In this document: in pieces, positions 45,425 to 54,835 of the stretch
How the letters are laid out: each line of letters starts with the position of its first letter
Position numbering within the stretch: position 1 is the first letter of the stretch
DNA from: Janthinobacterium sp. GW456P
GTDB lineage: Bacteria > Pseudomonadota > Gammaproteobacteria > Burkholderiales > Burkholderiaceae_D
Assembly (NCBI RefSeq): GCF_002127655.1
Contig: NZ_NEHB01000015.1
Coordinates: 39,615 to 103,614 of the forward strand
Length of the DNA: 64,000 bases
Direction: 5' to 3'
The notes under the pieces: generated by a model
What the model saw: the letters and a program-made list of their open reading frames with translations, nothing else
The model's database searches: none
What the model was told of the DNA's origin: nothing
Made by a program: the position numbers and the translations under genes

Positions 45425-47035
45425 TCAATCGAGGCGCTGGAACGAGGCCGATTGCGCCTTGGGCCAGTACAGGCCGAACACGGGCGGCAGTTGCGGCAGC
45501 TGGCTCGGGTCGAGCAGCTGGCCCGCTTCCAGGAAGGGCAGCAGGGCCGACGCCAGTTTCACCTGGTTCGGCGAGATGCGCCGCACCAGGTGGTGCGGGC
45601 GCAGTTCCTGCGGATGCGCCAGTCCGGCGGCGGCGATCAGTTCGGCCAGCGCCTTCATGGTGTTCTGGTGGAAGTGCGCCACGCGGGCGATCTTGTCGGA
45701 TACCACCAGCGCGCGCTGGCGCTGCGGGTCTTGCGTGGCCACGCCCGTGGGGCAGCGGTCCGTGTGGCAGCTTTGCGACTGGATACAGCCCAGCGCGAAC
45801 ATGAAGCCGCGCGCCGAATTGCACCAGTCGGCGCCCAGCGCCAGCAGGCGGGCGATGTCGAAGGCCGTGATGATCTTGCCCGAGCAGCCGATCTTGATCC
45901 TGTCGCGCAGGTTGGCGCCCACCAAGGTGTTATGCACGAGCACCAGCGCTTCCTGCAGCGGCGTGCCCACGTGGTCCGTAAATTCCAGGGGCGCCGCGCC
46001 CGTACCCCCTTCGCTGCCGTCGACGACGATGAAGTCGGGCGTGATGCCCGTTTCCAGCATGGCTTTGACGATGGCGAAGAATTCCCACGGATGGCCGATG
46101 GCCAGCTTGAAGCCCGTCGGCTTGCCGCCCGACAGGGTGCGCAGGCGGTCTATAAAGTGCAGCATTTCCAGCGGCGTGGAAAAGGCGCTGTGCGCCGCCG
46201 GCGAGACGCAATCCTCGCCCACCATCACGCCGCGCGTGGTGGCGATCTCGATCGTCACTTTCGGGCCGGGCAGCACGCCGCCGTGGCCCGGCTTGGCGCC
46301 CTGCGACATTTTCAGCTCGATCATCTTGACCTGCTCCGAGCTGGCGTTGGCGATGAAGCGCTCTTCCGAAAACGTGCCGTCCTGGTTGCGGCAGCCGAAG
46401 TAGCCGGAACCGATTTCCCATACCAGGTCGCCGCCGTTTTCGCGGTGGTAGGGGCTGATGCTGCCTTCGCCCGTATCGTGCATGAAGCCGCCGCTGCGCG
46501 CGCCGCCGTTCAGGGCCAGGATGGCGTTGGCCGACAGGGCGCCAAAGCTCATCGCCGAGATATTGAAGACGCTGGCCGAATACGGCTTGGCGCGCGGGCA
46601 GTCCGGATGGTTGCCGATCTCGATGCGGAAGTCGTGGCCCGTGACCTTGGCGGGGGCGATGGAATGGTTGATCCATTCGTAGCCCGCTTCATACACGTCG
46701 AGCTGGGTGCCGAACGGGCGCTTGTCCGTCTGCTCCTTGGCGCGCTGGTAGACGATGCTGCGCTGGCTGCGCGAAAACGGCGTCGCCTCGCTGTCGCTTT
46801 CCAGGAAATACTGGCGGATTTCGGGGCGGATGCTCTCAAAAAAGAAGCGGAAATGCGCGAGGATGGGGTAGTTGCGGCGCAGGGCGCGCTTCGTTTGCAG
46901 CAGGTCGCTGATGCCGACCAGGGTCAGGGCACCGGCCAGCACGGGCAGCCAGTAATGGTCGTAATAAAACAGGGACAGGACAAAGATGGCTGCCGTCGCG
47001 ATGAAGGTCAGGTAGCGAAATGGTACTAGGTGCAT
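45425..47035 (-). CDS. FMN-binding glutamate synthase family protein, membrane-anchored
   Basis: 536 residues. Two N-terminal hydrophobic segments (YLTFIATAAIFVLSLFYY, WLPVLAGALTLVGISDLL) precede a GltB-like FMN/Fe-S domain: NISAMSFGALSANAI, EGSISPYH, GHGGVLPGPKVT, DGSEGGTGAAPLEF, and the cysteine cluster CIQSQSCHTDRCPTGVATQ, which matches the 3Fe-4S site of glutamate synthase. It lacks the glutamine amidotransferase domain, so it is not a full GltB; the real reaction of these stand-alone proteins is unknown. ATG 47035 has CGGAG upstream. Confidence 0.88.
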   Translation of the reverse strand: MHLVPFRYLTFIATAAIFVLSLFYYDHYWLPVLAGALTLVGISDLLQTKRALRRNYPILAHFRFFFESIRPEIRQYFLESDSEATPFSRSQRSIVYQRAKEQTDKRPFGTQLDVYEAGYEWINHSIAPAKVTGHDFRIEIGNHPDCPRAKPYSASVFNISAMSFGALSANAILALNGGARSGGFMHDTGEGSISPYHRENGGDLVWEIGSGYFGCRNQDGTFSEERFIANASSEQVKMIELKMSQGAKPGHGGVLPGPKVTIEIATTRGVMVGEDCVSPAAHSAFSTPLEMLHFIDRLRTLSGGKPTGFKLAIGHPWEFFAIVKAMLETGITPDFIVVDGSEGGTGAAPLEFTDHVGTPLQEALVLVHNTLVGANLRDRIKIGCSGKIITAFDIARLLALGADWCNSARGFMFALGCIQSQSCHTDRCPTGVATQDPQRQRALVVSDKIARVAHFHQNTMKALAELIAAAGLAHPQELRPHHLVRRISPNQVKLASALLPFLEAGQLLDPSQLPQLPPVFGLYWPKAQSASFQRLD

Positions 47036-47139
47036 GGGCACTCCGGGGAAGTCAGACTGATACTGCTGAGTGTACCGGTGATTTGTAGATCTTGCTGACT
47101 GGAAAAGTGTGCTGTTGGAGCGGTGCTATCCATACTTGC

Positions 47140-47259
47140 AACGCCTGACAAAACCGTAGCGAGCGGCAGTGATTTGCGGCCGAGAAGCGCAACCGTACTC
47201 TAGTACGGTGAGCATCGCCGGCCGCAAAGCGCGACGCGCAGTAGGTTTTGTCAGGTGTT
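47140..47259 (-). repeat. Stop-codon palindromic element, family 1 (short form), copy B
   Basis: 120 nt. AACGCCTGACAAAACC pairs with GGTTTTGTCAGGTGTT. Core: CGTAGCGAGCGGCAGTGATT, CCGTACTCTAGTACGG hairpin, GCGACGCGCAGTAGG. The 104-nt inner part (47147-47250) differs from the copy at 60988-61091 at one base only. Its end overlaps the first base of the M48 stop codon. Confidence 0.88.
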
Positions 47260-48272
47260 TACCGTTGTGCCGCGCGGATGCGCTCAACCCGCTCGGCGCT
47301 GGCCGGATGGCTCGACAGGTAGGACGTGCCTTCGTCCAGTTTGCCCAGGGCGACAAACACCTGCGCCAGGTGTTCCAGCGCGATGCCGTTCTGGCGCAGC
47401 ATGGCGATCGCGTAGTCGTCCGCTTCGCGCTCGACATCGCGCGAATACTTCAAGTCCAGCAGCAGCGGCGGCAAGGTCGCCACCACGGTCGAGACGTCGC
47501 CGAACAGCAGCGCCGCGCCGGCGCCCACGGCCGAGGTCTGGATCAGGCGGCGCGTCAGGTGGCGCTGCTGCAAATGGCCCAGTTCATGCGCCAGCACACC
47601 CATGATGGCGTCGTCGTCCGGCATCAGTTCCACCATTTCATCGGTCAGCACGATGTCGCCGGACGGCAGGGCGAAAGCGTTCGGGCCGATCTTGCTCTTG
47701 CGGAAAACGATGCGGTGCGTGGGCGCGCTGTCGCCGGGCGTGGCCAGGCGCGCGAACCGGGCGCGCAAGGCTTGCTGGCGCGCGCCATCGAGCTTGCTTG
47801 CCGCAAACACGTGGCCGTCGAGGAAATCGAGCACGCCCTGGCCCAGCTGGCGCTCGACGGACTGGGGAATCGCATACGCGACGCCCTTCGCCACCACGGG
47901 CAGCAGGTACTGATAGCTGAGCCACAGGGCCAGCACGGTGGCGACCGTGGCCAGCAGGGCGCCGCGCCAGCTTTGCTGCAGCCGCACCACCCAGCCGTCG
48001 CGGTGGCCCGTCTCATGCAGCACGTCGTTGAAGGCCGCCTGGTCGGCGATCTCCAGGTAGGCGCCGTCGGGAAAGCTGACCTTGCGCACGGCGTGGCTGC
48101 TGCGTTCGGACACGTGCAGCTCGCCCAGCGGGCAGCTGCGCTCGATATCGCCGGTCAGCATGGCCATGCCATCGCGCACGCTGAGCGTGACGTGGTACAG
48201 GCGCGAGGTCTGGCCGTCGAAATAGCGCGCGGGCACGGGGCCCGCACCCGGCGCGTGGTGATCGAGCGTCAT
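47259..48272 (-). CDS. M48 family metallopeptidase
   Basis: 337 residues. Zinc motif HELGH (MGVLAHELGHLQQRH) with third ligand in SRDVEREADDYA. One membrane segment at about residues 104-125 (ALLATVATVLALWLSYQYLL) anchors it, with a non-catalytic N-domain in front. Similar to HtpX/BepA-like and Oma1-type peptidases in quality control. Follows yjgN by one nt (TAG-C-ATG), which implies coupling. Confidence 0.9.
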   Translation of the reverse strand: MTLDHHAPGAGPVPARYFDGQTSRLYHVTLSVRDGMAMLTGDIERSCPLGELHVSERSSHAVRKVSFPDGAYLEIADQAAFNDVLHETGHRDGWVVRLQQSWRGALLATVATVLALWLSYQYLLPVVAKGVAYAIPQSVERQLGQGVLDFLDGHVFAASKLDGARQQALRARFARLATPGDSAPTHRIVFRKSKIGPNAFALPSGDIVLTDEMVELMPDDDAIMGVLAHELGHLQQRHLTRRLIQTSAVGAGAALLFGDVSTVVATLPPLLLDLKYSRDVEREADDYAIAMLRQNGIALEHLAQVFVALGKLDEGTSYLSSHPASAERVERIRAAQR

Positions 48273-48273
48273 G

Positions 48274-49326
48274 CTACAGCGACAGGTCGAAGTCCAGCAG
48301 ATCGACCATGCCTTCGCCCGTGGCAGAGACTTGCTCGCCGGTGGCGGCGACGAAGGCGTCCAGGCTGCCGTGCACCAGCATCGACGTCGCTTCCAGGCGG
48401 TACTTCAGCCAGCGCACCTGGGCGAAGGGCGAAAACAGGCCCAGGGTGACGACGATACCGAGCAGGTTGGTCAGCATGACGAAGGTGGTGCGGCCCCAGG
48501 TCAGCTGCGACTGGAACTGGTGCTGCTGCAGGCGCGTGTGGTTCCAGATGAGGTTCTGGATCATGGTCAGGAACAGCGGCAGCACGATAAAGGCCCACGC
48601 ATACAGGGCGGCCACCGCGCCGAAGATGCTGCCGGCCTTGGTGACATCGTTGGCGTTGCTGGCAAAGGTGGCGAAGACGCTGGCGAAGACGACAAAGATC
48701 AGGACCAGGAAACCGGCCAGCAGCAGGGCGAAGAACAGCAGATAGGTTTTGTAGAAGCTGCCAACCGAGGCGTCAAAGCTGAAATTGCTGTTGCCGAAGC
48801 GGCTTTGCGTATGCTGGAAGCGCTTCAGGCGCTGGTGCAGGAACGGCGTCATCAGGCCAGCCGTGAAGGTGTTCAGGATGGGCAGCCACAGGAAGTATTT
48901 GTAGGCTTCCCTGGCGCTGCCGTCGAAGCCGAAGCGGATGCCGCGGTAGCTGGTGTTGTAGAGCTTGAATTGCAGGCTTTTCCAGACCAGCCATGGCAGC
49001 ACGGCCATCATCAGCACGAGCATGATCAGGCCGACGATGGGCGAGATCTGGAAGGCGATGTTGTAGCCGCCGATCAATACCACGGCCGCGATGCGGCCCT
49101 TCAGGATGGCGACGGCATTGCCGTGGTATTCGAAGCTGCTGCCGGCCAGGTGGGTGCTGGAATAGAAATAGCGGTTGCGGCGCACCTTGGCCCAGGCGGA
49201 ATAAATGCCCAGGGTGACAATGCTCAGCAGCAGGTTGACGATCCAGATACGGAAGTATTCGCTGCCGGTGGCGCTGAAGGTAATGGCTTCACGCTTGGGC
49301 GTGGTGTTGTTGGTATCGAAATCCAC
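48274..49326 (-). CDS. YjgN family (DUF898) membrane protein
   Basis: 350 residues, six or more membrane helices. Two internal repeats of the DUF898 pattern: YFRIWIVNLLLSIVTLGIYSAWAKVRRNRYFYSSTHLAGSSFEYHG and the later TTFVMLTNLLGIVVTLGLFSPFAQVRWLKYRLEATSML. Function unknown. Cotranscribed with the M48 peptidase, a frequent pairing in betaproteobacteria, so a shared membrane-protein quality role is possible. Confidence 0.9.
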   Translation of the reverse strand: MDFDTNNTTPKREAITFSATGSEYFRIWIVNLLLSIVTLGIYSAWAKVRRNRYFYSSTHLAGSSFEYHGNAVAILKGRIAAVVLIGGYNIAFQISPIVGLIMLVLMMAVLPWLVWKSLQFKLYNTSYRGIRFGFDGSAREAYKYFLWLPILNTFTAGLMTPFLHQRLKRFQHTQSRFGNSNFSFDASVGSFYKTYLLFFALLLAGFLVLIFVVFASVFATFASNANDVTKAGSIFGAVAALYAWAFIVLPLFLTMIQNLIWNHTRLQQHQFQSQLTWGRTTFVMLTNLLGIVVTLGLFSPFAQVRWLKYRLEATSMLVHGSLDAFVAATGEQVSATGEGMVDLLDFDLSL

Positions 49327-49492
49327 AGGGGAGTTTCCTTACTTATTGGAAACAAAACAAGATAAGGGAAGATTGAAAAGTTATCAATTGAAAATAGTGT
49401 TTTTCGCAATTATTTTTGGTGTGCGGCCCCTGCCGCCGCGATTTTTCCGTCCCGGCTATACTGGGACTCAACCATTGCCAACGGAAATCGCC

Positions 49493-50164
49493 ATGATCGT
49501 CGTCCACCATCTGAACAATTCGCGCTCGCAGCGCGTGCTCTGGCTGCTTGAAGAACTGGGCCTCGACTACGAGGTCAAGCGCTATCAGCGCGACCCGACA
49601 ACCATGCTGGCGCCCGCCTCGTTGAAGGCCGTGCATCCGCTGGGCAAGTCGCCCGTGATCACGGACGGCGCCAACACCATCGCCGAATCGGGCGCCATCA
49701 TCGATTACCTGGTCGAGCGCTACGGCAATGGCCGTTTGATACCGGCGGCGGGCACGCCGGAAAAATTGCGCTGGACCTATTGGCTGCACTTCGCGGAAGG
49801 CTCGGCCATGCCGCCGCTGCTGATGAAGCTGGTGTTCGACAAGGTCGAATCGTCGCCGATGCCGTTTTTCGTGAAACCGATCGCGCGCGGCATCGCCGGC
49901 AAGGTCAAGAGCAGCTTCATCATGCCGAATATCAACAGCCAGCTGGCCTACATGGAAGCGGAACTCGAGAAAAGCAAATGGTTTGCCGGCAATGAATTCA
50001 CGGCGGCCGACATCCAGATGAGCTTTCCGCTGGAAGCGGCCGCCATGCGCGGCGGGCTCGACGAGCGCCTGCCGAAACTGACGGCCTTTTTGCAGCGCAT
50101 CCATGCGCGCCCGGCCTACCAGCGCGCCCTGGAACGCGGTGGGCCCTACGATTTCGCCAAATGA
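49493..50164 (+). CDS. Glutathione S-transferase
   Basis: 223 residues, canonical two-domain GST. MIVVHHLNNSRSQRVLWLLEELGLDYEVKRYQRDP and HPLGKSPVITDGANTIAESGAIIDYLVERYG give the GSH site; the C-domain contains NEFTAADIQMSFPLEAA. HHLNNSRSQR places it with the GstB/YfcF-like or yeast Gtt1-like group. Start at 49493 follows a weak ACGGAAAT. Substrate unknown. Confidence 0.9.
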   Translation: MIVVHHLNNSRSQRVLWLLEELGLDYEVKRYQRDPTTMLAPASLKAVHPLGKSPVITDGANTIAESGAIIDYLVERYGNGRLIPAAGTPEKLRWTYWLHFAEGSAMPPLLMKLVFDKVESSPMPFFVKPIARGIAGKVKSSFIMPNINSQLAYMEAELEKSKWFAGNEFTAADIQMSFPLEAAAMRGGLDERLPKLTAFLQRIHARPAYQRALERGGPYDFAK

Positions 50165-50235
50165 AGGGCATTCAAGACCGATGTGCGGGGAGCCATACGG
50201 TAAAATGATCGATTCAACCAGTATTTATTTACCGC

Positions 50236-51009
50236 ATGGCCAGACTCCTCGCTATCGACGGCTTGAATATCGTACGCCGCGTCTACGAAGCCAGTCCTGA
50301 ACCCGATTCCGACCTGAAGGCGGAGATCGCGCTGCGCCATGCGCTGTCGTCGTTTCGCACCCTCATCAACGACCACGAGCCGACGCACATCCTGCCGGCC
50401 TTCGACTTTGGCGGCCCCACCTGGCGCCACGCCCTGTATGCCGGTTATCGCGAGGGGCGCCAGCCCATGCCGCAGGTGCTGCGCGATGCCTTGCCCGGAT
50501 TCTATGCCACCCTGGCCAGCTTCGGCATGCACGTGGTCAGCATCCCCGAGGTCGAGGCCGACGACGTGATCGGCACGGCCGTCATGCGCTGGCTGCACGA
50601 GGGGCGCGGCGCGGCCGTCATCGCCACCACCGACAAGGATTTGCACGGTCTGATCGCCCACGGCGCGCTGGTGTGGGACCATTTCAAGGGTATCTGGCAC
50701 GACCACGCCTGGGTCGAGAAAAAGTTCGGCGTGCCGCCGGAACTGCTGCCCGACCTGCTGGCGCTGATGGGCGACGTCACCGACAGCATTCCCGGCGTGT
50801 CGAAGATCGGCCTGAAGACGGGCGCGAAACTGTTGCGCGCTTACGGCAATATCGACGCCGTGATGGCCGGCGCGGGCATTTTGCCCGGCGCACTCGGTGA
50901 AAGCCTGCGAAAAGAGCGGGAAATACTGTATCTTTCAAGAAAGTTAGTGGAACTCAAGACGGACGTGACGTTAGGCGTGACCTGGAACAAGCTGGCGTGG
51001 GAAAAGTAA
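50236..51009 (+). CDS. 5'-3' exonuclease, Xni/ExoIX-like
   Basis: 257 residues, the stand-alone PIN/5'-nuclease domain homologous to the N-domain of DNA polymerase I. Metal-binding acids in LLAIDGLNIVRR, EVEADDVIGT and TTDKDLHGL; the helix-hairpin-helix is MGDVTDSIPGVSKIGLKTGAKLL. ExoIX of E. coli is a flap endonuclease with K+ site; similar role likely in DNA repair. ATG 50236 with no strong ribosome site. Confidence 0.9.
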   Translation: MARLLAIDGLNIVRRVYEASPEPDSDLKAEIALRHALSSFRTLINDHEPTHILPAFDFGGPTWRHALYAGYREGRQPMPQVLRDALPGFYATLASFGMHVVSIPEVEADDVIGTAVMRWLHEGRGAAVIATTDKDLHGLIAHGALVWDHFKGIWHDHAWVEKKFGVPPELLPDLLALMGDVTDSIPGVSKIGLKTGAKLLRAYGNIDAVMAGAGILPGALGESLRKEREILYLSRKLVELKTDVTLGVTWNKLAWEK

Positions 51010-51047
51010 GACGCCAGGCAAGAACAATCAAGCAAGGGAAGTAAATC

Positions 51048-51458
51048 ATGATGTTAAAGACAGTCCTGATCGATAGCAGCGCCGTGGCGCGCGGCCTGCT
51101 GAACACGGTCCTGACCGATGGCGGCTACGATGTCTGCGGGCAGACGCATACCAGCGCGCTGGGGCTGGCGCTGCTGGTCAAGCACCATCCGCATTTCGTC
51201 TGCATCGCGCGCGAGCAGGTGGAAGACGGGACGAATATTGTGCAAACCATCCGCGCCCAGTATCCGAAGACGCTCATTTTCATGGTCTCGGGCGGCATCG
51301 ACGCCGCCTCGCTGCAGGCGGCCCACGCGATGGGCGTGTCGGGCTTCATCGTGAAACCGTTCATGGCCGACACGGTCCTGAAAACCGTGCGCAATACGGT
51401 GATCGCCATGGTGCGCAAGCAGCAGCAGGCGCTTGCCGCCGCTGCAAAAGACACCTGA
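51048..51458 (+). CDS. Atypical response-regulator receiver protein
   Basis: 136 residues, a single CheY-like domain without output domain. TVLIDSSAVARGLLNTVL, IFMVSGG and GFIVKPF (conserved Ser and Lys) fit the fold. The phospho-acceptor position, normally Asp in PDxVxxD, reads PHFVCIAR here, so Asp is replaced by Ala54; the first of the usual acidic pair is also lost (LID in place of VDD). It probably cannot be phosphorylated in the normal way. The last codons lie in a palindromic repeat. Confidence 0.85.
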   Translation: MMLKTVLIDSSAVARGLLNTVLTDGGYDVCGQTHTSALGLALLVKHHPHFVCIAREQVEDGTNIVQTIRAQYPKTLIFMVSGGIDAASLQAAHAMGVSGFIVKPFMADTVLKTVRNTVIAMVRKQQQALAAAAKDT

Positions 51459-51599
51459 TAAAATCTACTGCGCGTCGCGATTTGCGGCCGGCGATGCTCA
51501 CTGGCTCGGCGCCCCCGTACTAAAGTACAGTTGCGCTTCTCGGGCCAACGGGGGCGCCGAGCCTCACTGCCGCTCGCTACGATTTTTTCAGGCGTTGTT
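51451..51599 (+). repeat. Stop-codon palindromic element, family 1 (long form), copy C
   Basis: 149 nt. Begins ACACCTGATAAAATC, in which the TGA is the receiver-gene stop, and ends GATTTTTTCAGGCGTTGT, its imperfect complement. Carries CTACTGCGCGTCGCGATTTG and CACTGCCGCTCGCTACG. The inner hairpin has a perfect 15-bp stem (51503-51517 with 51549-51563). Confidence 0.88.
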
Positions 51600-51635
51600 A
51601 TTGAGTTGGATGAGTAAAAATTTACTTAACCAACC

Positions 51636-51665
51636 TAACTTCAGGCCAGCTAACTTCAGGCCAGC
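51636..51665. repeat. 15-bp tandem duplication at the mnmA stop
   Basis: TAACTTCAGGCCAGC occurs twice in direct succession. The second copy contains the mnmA stop codon. Confidence 0.8.
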
Positions 51666-52771
51666 CCCGTGGCGCTGGCGATGATGCCGCCACCGAGGCA
51701 CACGTCGCCGTCGTACAGCACGGCCGACTGGCCCGGCGTGACGGCCCATTGCGCTTGGTCGAACGCCATGCCGAAGTGCTCACTCCCCTCCGGCAGCAGC
51801 TGGCAAGCCACGTCGGCCTGGCGGTAGCGCGTCTTGGCGCTCAAGGGGCCTGCCTGCGGCGCCGTGCCGGCGACCCAGCTGGCCTGGTCGGCGCTCAAGG
51901 CCGGCGACAGCAGCCACGGGTGGTCGTGGCCCTGCACCACCCACAGGGTGTTGTTGGCGATATCCTTGCGCGCCACATACCAAGCGTCGCTGCTGCCGTC
52001 CGCGTTCTGGTACGACTTCACGCCGCCGATGCCGATGCCCTTGCGCTGGCCCAGGGTATAAAAACTCAATCCCACGTGTTCGCCCACCGTCTTGCCGTCG
52101 GCCGTCTTCATCGGGCCCGGCTTGTACGAGAGGTAGCGGTTCAGGAATTCGCGGAACGGGCGTTCGCCGATAAAACAGATACCCGTCGAATCCTTCTTCT
52201 GGGCGTTCGGCAGCGCCAGTTTTTCGGCGATCTGGCGCACTTGCGTCTTCGGGATTTCACCGAGCGGGAACAAGGTCTTGGACAACTGCGCCTGGTTCAG
52301 GCGGTGCAGGAAGTAGCTTTGGTCCTTGCTGGCGTCGACGGCTTTGAGCAGTTCATAACGGCCCGCGTCGGTCGGCGCCTGGCGCACGCGCGCATAATGG
52401 CCGGTGGCGATCAGGTCGGCGCCCAGGGTCATGGCGTGGTCAAGAAACGCCTTGAACTTGATTTCGGCATTGCACAGCACGTCCGGGTTCGGCGTGCGGC
52501 CGGCCTGGTACTCGCGCAGGAAATCGGCGAACACGCGGTCCTTGTATTCGGAGGCGAAATTGACGGCTTCGATATCGACGCCGATGACGTCGGCCACGCT
52601 GGCCGCGTCGATCCAGTCCTGGCGCGTGGAGCAGTATTCCGAATCGTCGTCATCTTCCCAGTTTTTCATGAACAGGCCGATGACTTCATAGCCTTGTTCC
52701 TTCAGCATCCATGCCGCGACCGAGGAATCGACCCCGCCCGACATGCCGATCACGACTTTCTTCTTGCTCAT
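51656..52771 (-). CDS. mnmA: tRNA-specific 2-thiouridylase MnmA
   Basis: 371 residues. Inserts sulfur at C2 of U34 in tRNA for Lys, Glu and Gln. PP-loop [11 protein letters not shown] near the N-terminus; catalytic cysteines in [12 protein letters not shown] and [10 protein letters not shown]; typical [17 protein letters not shown]. Preceded by a Nudix gene 42 nt away, the same nudJ-mnmA order as in E. coli. Confidence 0.97.
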   Translation of the reverse strand: MSKKKVVIGMSGGVDSSVAAWMLKEQGYEVIGLFMKNWEDDDDSEYCSTRQDWIDAASVADVIGVDIEAVNFASEYKDRVFADFLREYQAGRTPNPDVLCNAEIKFKAFLDHAMTLGADLIATGHYARVRQAPTDAGRYELLKAVDASKDQSYFLHRLNQAQLSKTLFPLGEIPKTQVRQIAEKLALPNAQKKDSTGICFIGERPFREFLNRYLSYKPGPMKTADGKTVGEHVGLSFYTLGQRKGIGIGGVKSYQNADGSSDAWYVARKDIANNTLWVVQGHDHPWLLSPALSADQASWVAGTAPQAGPLSAKTRYRQADVACQLLPEGSEHFGMAFDQAQWAVTPGQSAVLYDGDVCLGGGIIASATGLA

Positions 52772-52813
52772 CTTGCTTTCCAGTGTACTTTAATAATATG
52801 GCAATGCGTATTG

Positions 52814-53293
52814 CTATGCGCTATTGAAAACGGACGCATGCGTGTGCAGCAGGGCCAGCGGCGCCCGCCGGCCGGCCAGGTATTCGTCCACGCACTGCAG
52901 CACCAGCGGGCTGCGGTGGCGTTCCTGGCACGCCGCCAGCTCGTCGCGCGTCATCCACAGGGTACGGATGATGCCTTCGTCCAGCGGGCGATCATGCTCG
53001 GCGCCGGCGGTGCCGCAAAAGGTGAAGCGCAGATAGGTCACGTCCTCGCCCGTGCGCAGCGACTGGTAGCGCGACATGTACATGCCGACCAGTGCCGTGG
53101 GGATGAAATCGTAGGCCGCTTCTTCCAGCGTTTCGCGGATCACCGCCTGTTCCAGCGACTCGAACGGGTCGAGGTGGCCGGCCGGCTGGTTGAGCTTGAT
53201 GCCTTCGCTGGTCTCTTCTTCAATCAGTAAAAACAGGCCATCGCGCTCGACGATGGCGGCCACGGTGACAGAGGGTTTCCAGATTCTCGGCAT
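52814..53293 (-). CDS. nudJ: Nudix hydrolase, NudJ-like
   Basis: 159 residues. Nudix box GHLDPFESLEQAVIRETLEEAA (G-x5-E-x7-RE-x-x-EE; the terminal Gly is Ala, as in some NudJ proteins). VTVAAIVERDGLFLLIEEE and KLNQPAGHLD are typical of NudJ, which hydrolyses thiamine and nucleoside pyrophosphates. Symbol supported by motif and by adjacency to mnmA. Confidence 0.85.
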   Translation of the reverse strand: MPRIWKPSVTVAAIVERDGLFLLIEEETSEGIKLNQPAGHLDPFESLEQAVIRETLEEAAYDFIPTALVGMYMSRYQSLRTGEDVTYLRFTFCGTAGAEHDRPLDEGIIRTLWMTRDELAACQERHRSPLVLQCVDEYLAGRRAPLALLHTHASVFNSA

Positions 53294-53704
53294 GATTCCA
53301 TCCTTGAAAGAGCCGACATTTTATCTTGTTCTGCGCGCGCGGTTTGAAGCCGGCCTTTTGTTGCGCGGACATATTGATAAATGACAACGTTTTAGCAAAT
53401 AGCGGTGGGAGGTACTTACGTCTTTCCCGGGGAGCGCACTAGCATGGGGGCTGAGGCGGCAAGATGGCAGGAAGCGCCCGCTAATATAGGCTTTCCCTGT
53501 GGTCAAAACAAGCGCGCACGCTAGCTCGACTGTGGTGAGATTGACACACCTTTCCCACAATATGGGCGCCGCGCCGCATGGTGAAACAAATCATGGATGC
53601 GGACGAAATTAGTGTCGTACGACTAAAAGTTGCTGCTTCACAAACGTTTAACGCGCTGCTTTCCGTGTTAGATTCTAGTCAGTTTATCAATTAGCGGAGG
53701 CATC
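53294..53704. other. 411-nt intergenic region between nudJ and pntAA
   Basis: Divergent promoter region. A TTGACA at about 53552 has no matching -10. TTTAAC followed after 16 nt by TAGATT (near 53650-53675) is a weak pntAA promoter candidate. No gene, repeat or RNA recognised. Confidence 0.5.
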
Positions 53705-54820
53705 ATGAGGATAGGCATACCGGCCGAAACACGGCCTGGTGAAACCCGGGTGGCAGCCACGCCCGAGACAGTCAAGAAGCTGGCAGCCAAGCATCAGGTC
53801 GTCGTGCAGTCGGGAGCGGGCGTGCAAGCCTCGATTCCCGACGACGCGTATGCCGCCGCCGGCGCGCAGATCGGTACCGCCCAGGAAGCCTATGGCTGCG
53901 CCATCGTGCTCAAGGTGCGCGCCCCCGATGCCGAAGAACGGACCCTGATGGCCAGCGGCACGGTGCTGATCGGCATGTTGAACCCGTTTGACGCGGACAA
54001 TATCGCCGCCATGGCCGCGGCCGGCCTGTCCGCCTTCGCCCTGGAAGCCGTGCCGCGCATCACGCGCGCGCAGTCGATGGACGTGCTGTCGTCGCAGGCG
54101 AATATCGCCGGCTACAAGGCCGTGCTGGTGGCGGCGAATACCTACCAGCGCTTCATGCCCATGCTGATGACGGCGGCCGGCACCGTCAAGGCGGCCCGCG
54201 TGCTGATCATGGGCGTGGGCGTGGCAGGCTTGCAGGCGATCGCCACGGCCAAGCGCCTGGGCGCCGTCATCGAGGCGTCCGACGTGCGCCCGCCCGTCAA
54301 GGAACAAGTTGAATCGCTGGGCGCCAAGTTCCTCGACGTGCCCTTTCTGACCGACGAAGAAAAGGAAATCGCCAAGGGCGCGGGCGGCTATGCGCGCGCC
54401 ATGCCGGCCGACTGGATGCGGCGCCAGGCCGAACTCGTGCACGAACGGGCGAAGCTGGCCGACATCATCATCACCACGGCACTGATTCCCGGCCGCGCCG
54501 CGCCCGTGCTGATCTCGGAAGAAACGGTGAAGGCCATGAAGCCCGGTTCCGTCATTGTCGACCTGGCCGTCGAGCAGGGCGGCAACTGCCCGCTCTCGGA
54601 ACTGGGCAAGACGGTCGTCAAACACGGCGTCTACATCGTGGGCGAGCCGAACCTGGCGACCCTGGTGGCGGCCGATGCCTCGGCCCTGTATGCGCGCAAC
54701 GTGCTGGATTTTTTAAAGCTCATCATCGACAAGGACGATCAATTGCGGATCGACCGCGAGGATGAAATCATCAAGGCCAGCCTGGTTTGCGCGGATAGCG
54801 CGATCTTACGTCAATCATAG
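53705..54820 (+). CDS. pntAA: NAD(P) transhydrogenase subunit alpha, part 1
   Basis: 371 residues, soluble NAD(H)-binding domain I of the proton-translocating transhydrogenase. MRIGIPAETRPGETRVAATPETVKKL opens it; the Rossmann motif is GVGVAGLQAIATAKRLGA; RPPVKEQVESLGAKF and TALIPGRAAPVLI follow. GCGGAGGCATC precedes the ATG. In this three-gene form alpha is split in two, unlike E. coli pntA. Confidence 0.96.
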   Translation: MRIGIPAETRPGETRVAATPETVKKLAAKHQVVVQSGAGVQASIPDDAYAAAGAQIGTAQEAYGCAIVLKVRAPDAEERTLMASGTVLIGMLNPFDADNIAAMAAAGLSAFALEAVPRITRAQSMDVLSSQANIAGYKAVLVAANTYQRFMPMLMTAAGTVKAARVLIMGVGVAGLQAIATAKRLGAVIEASDVRPPVKEQVESLGAKFLDVPFLTDEEKEIAKGAGGYARAMPADWMRRQAELVHERAKLADIIITTALIPGRAAPVLISEETVKAMKPGSVIVDLAVEQGGNCPLSELGKTVVKHGVYIVGEPNLATLVAADASALYARNVLDFLKLIIDKDDQLRIDREDEIIKASLVCADSAILRQS

Positions 54821-54835
54821 AGCGCCGGAGAGAAT

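Noticed and set aside
53321-53560. 79-codon minus-strand frame in the nudJ-pntAA gap
   Set aside because: No ribosome site, no recognisable motif, and unbiased composition.
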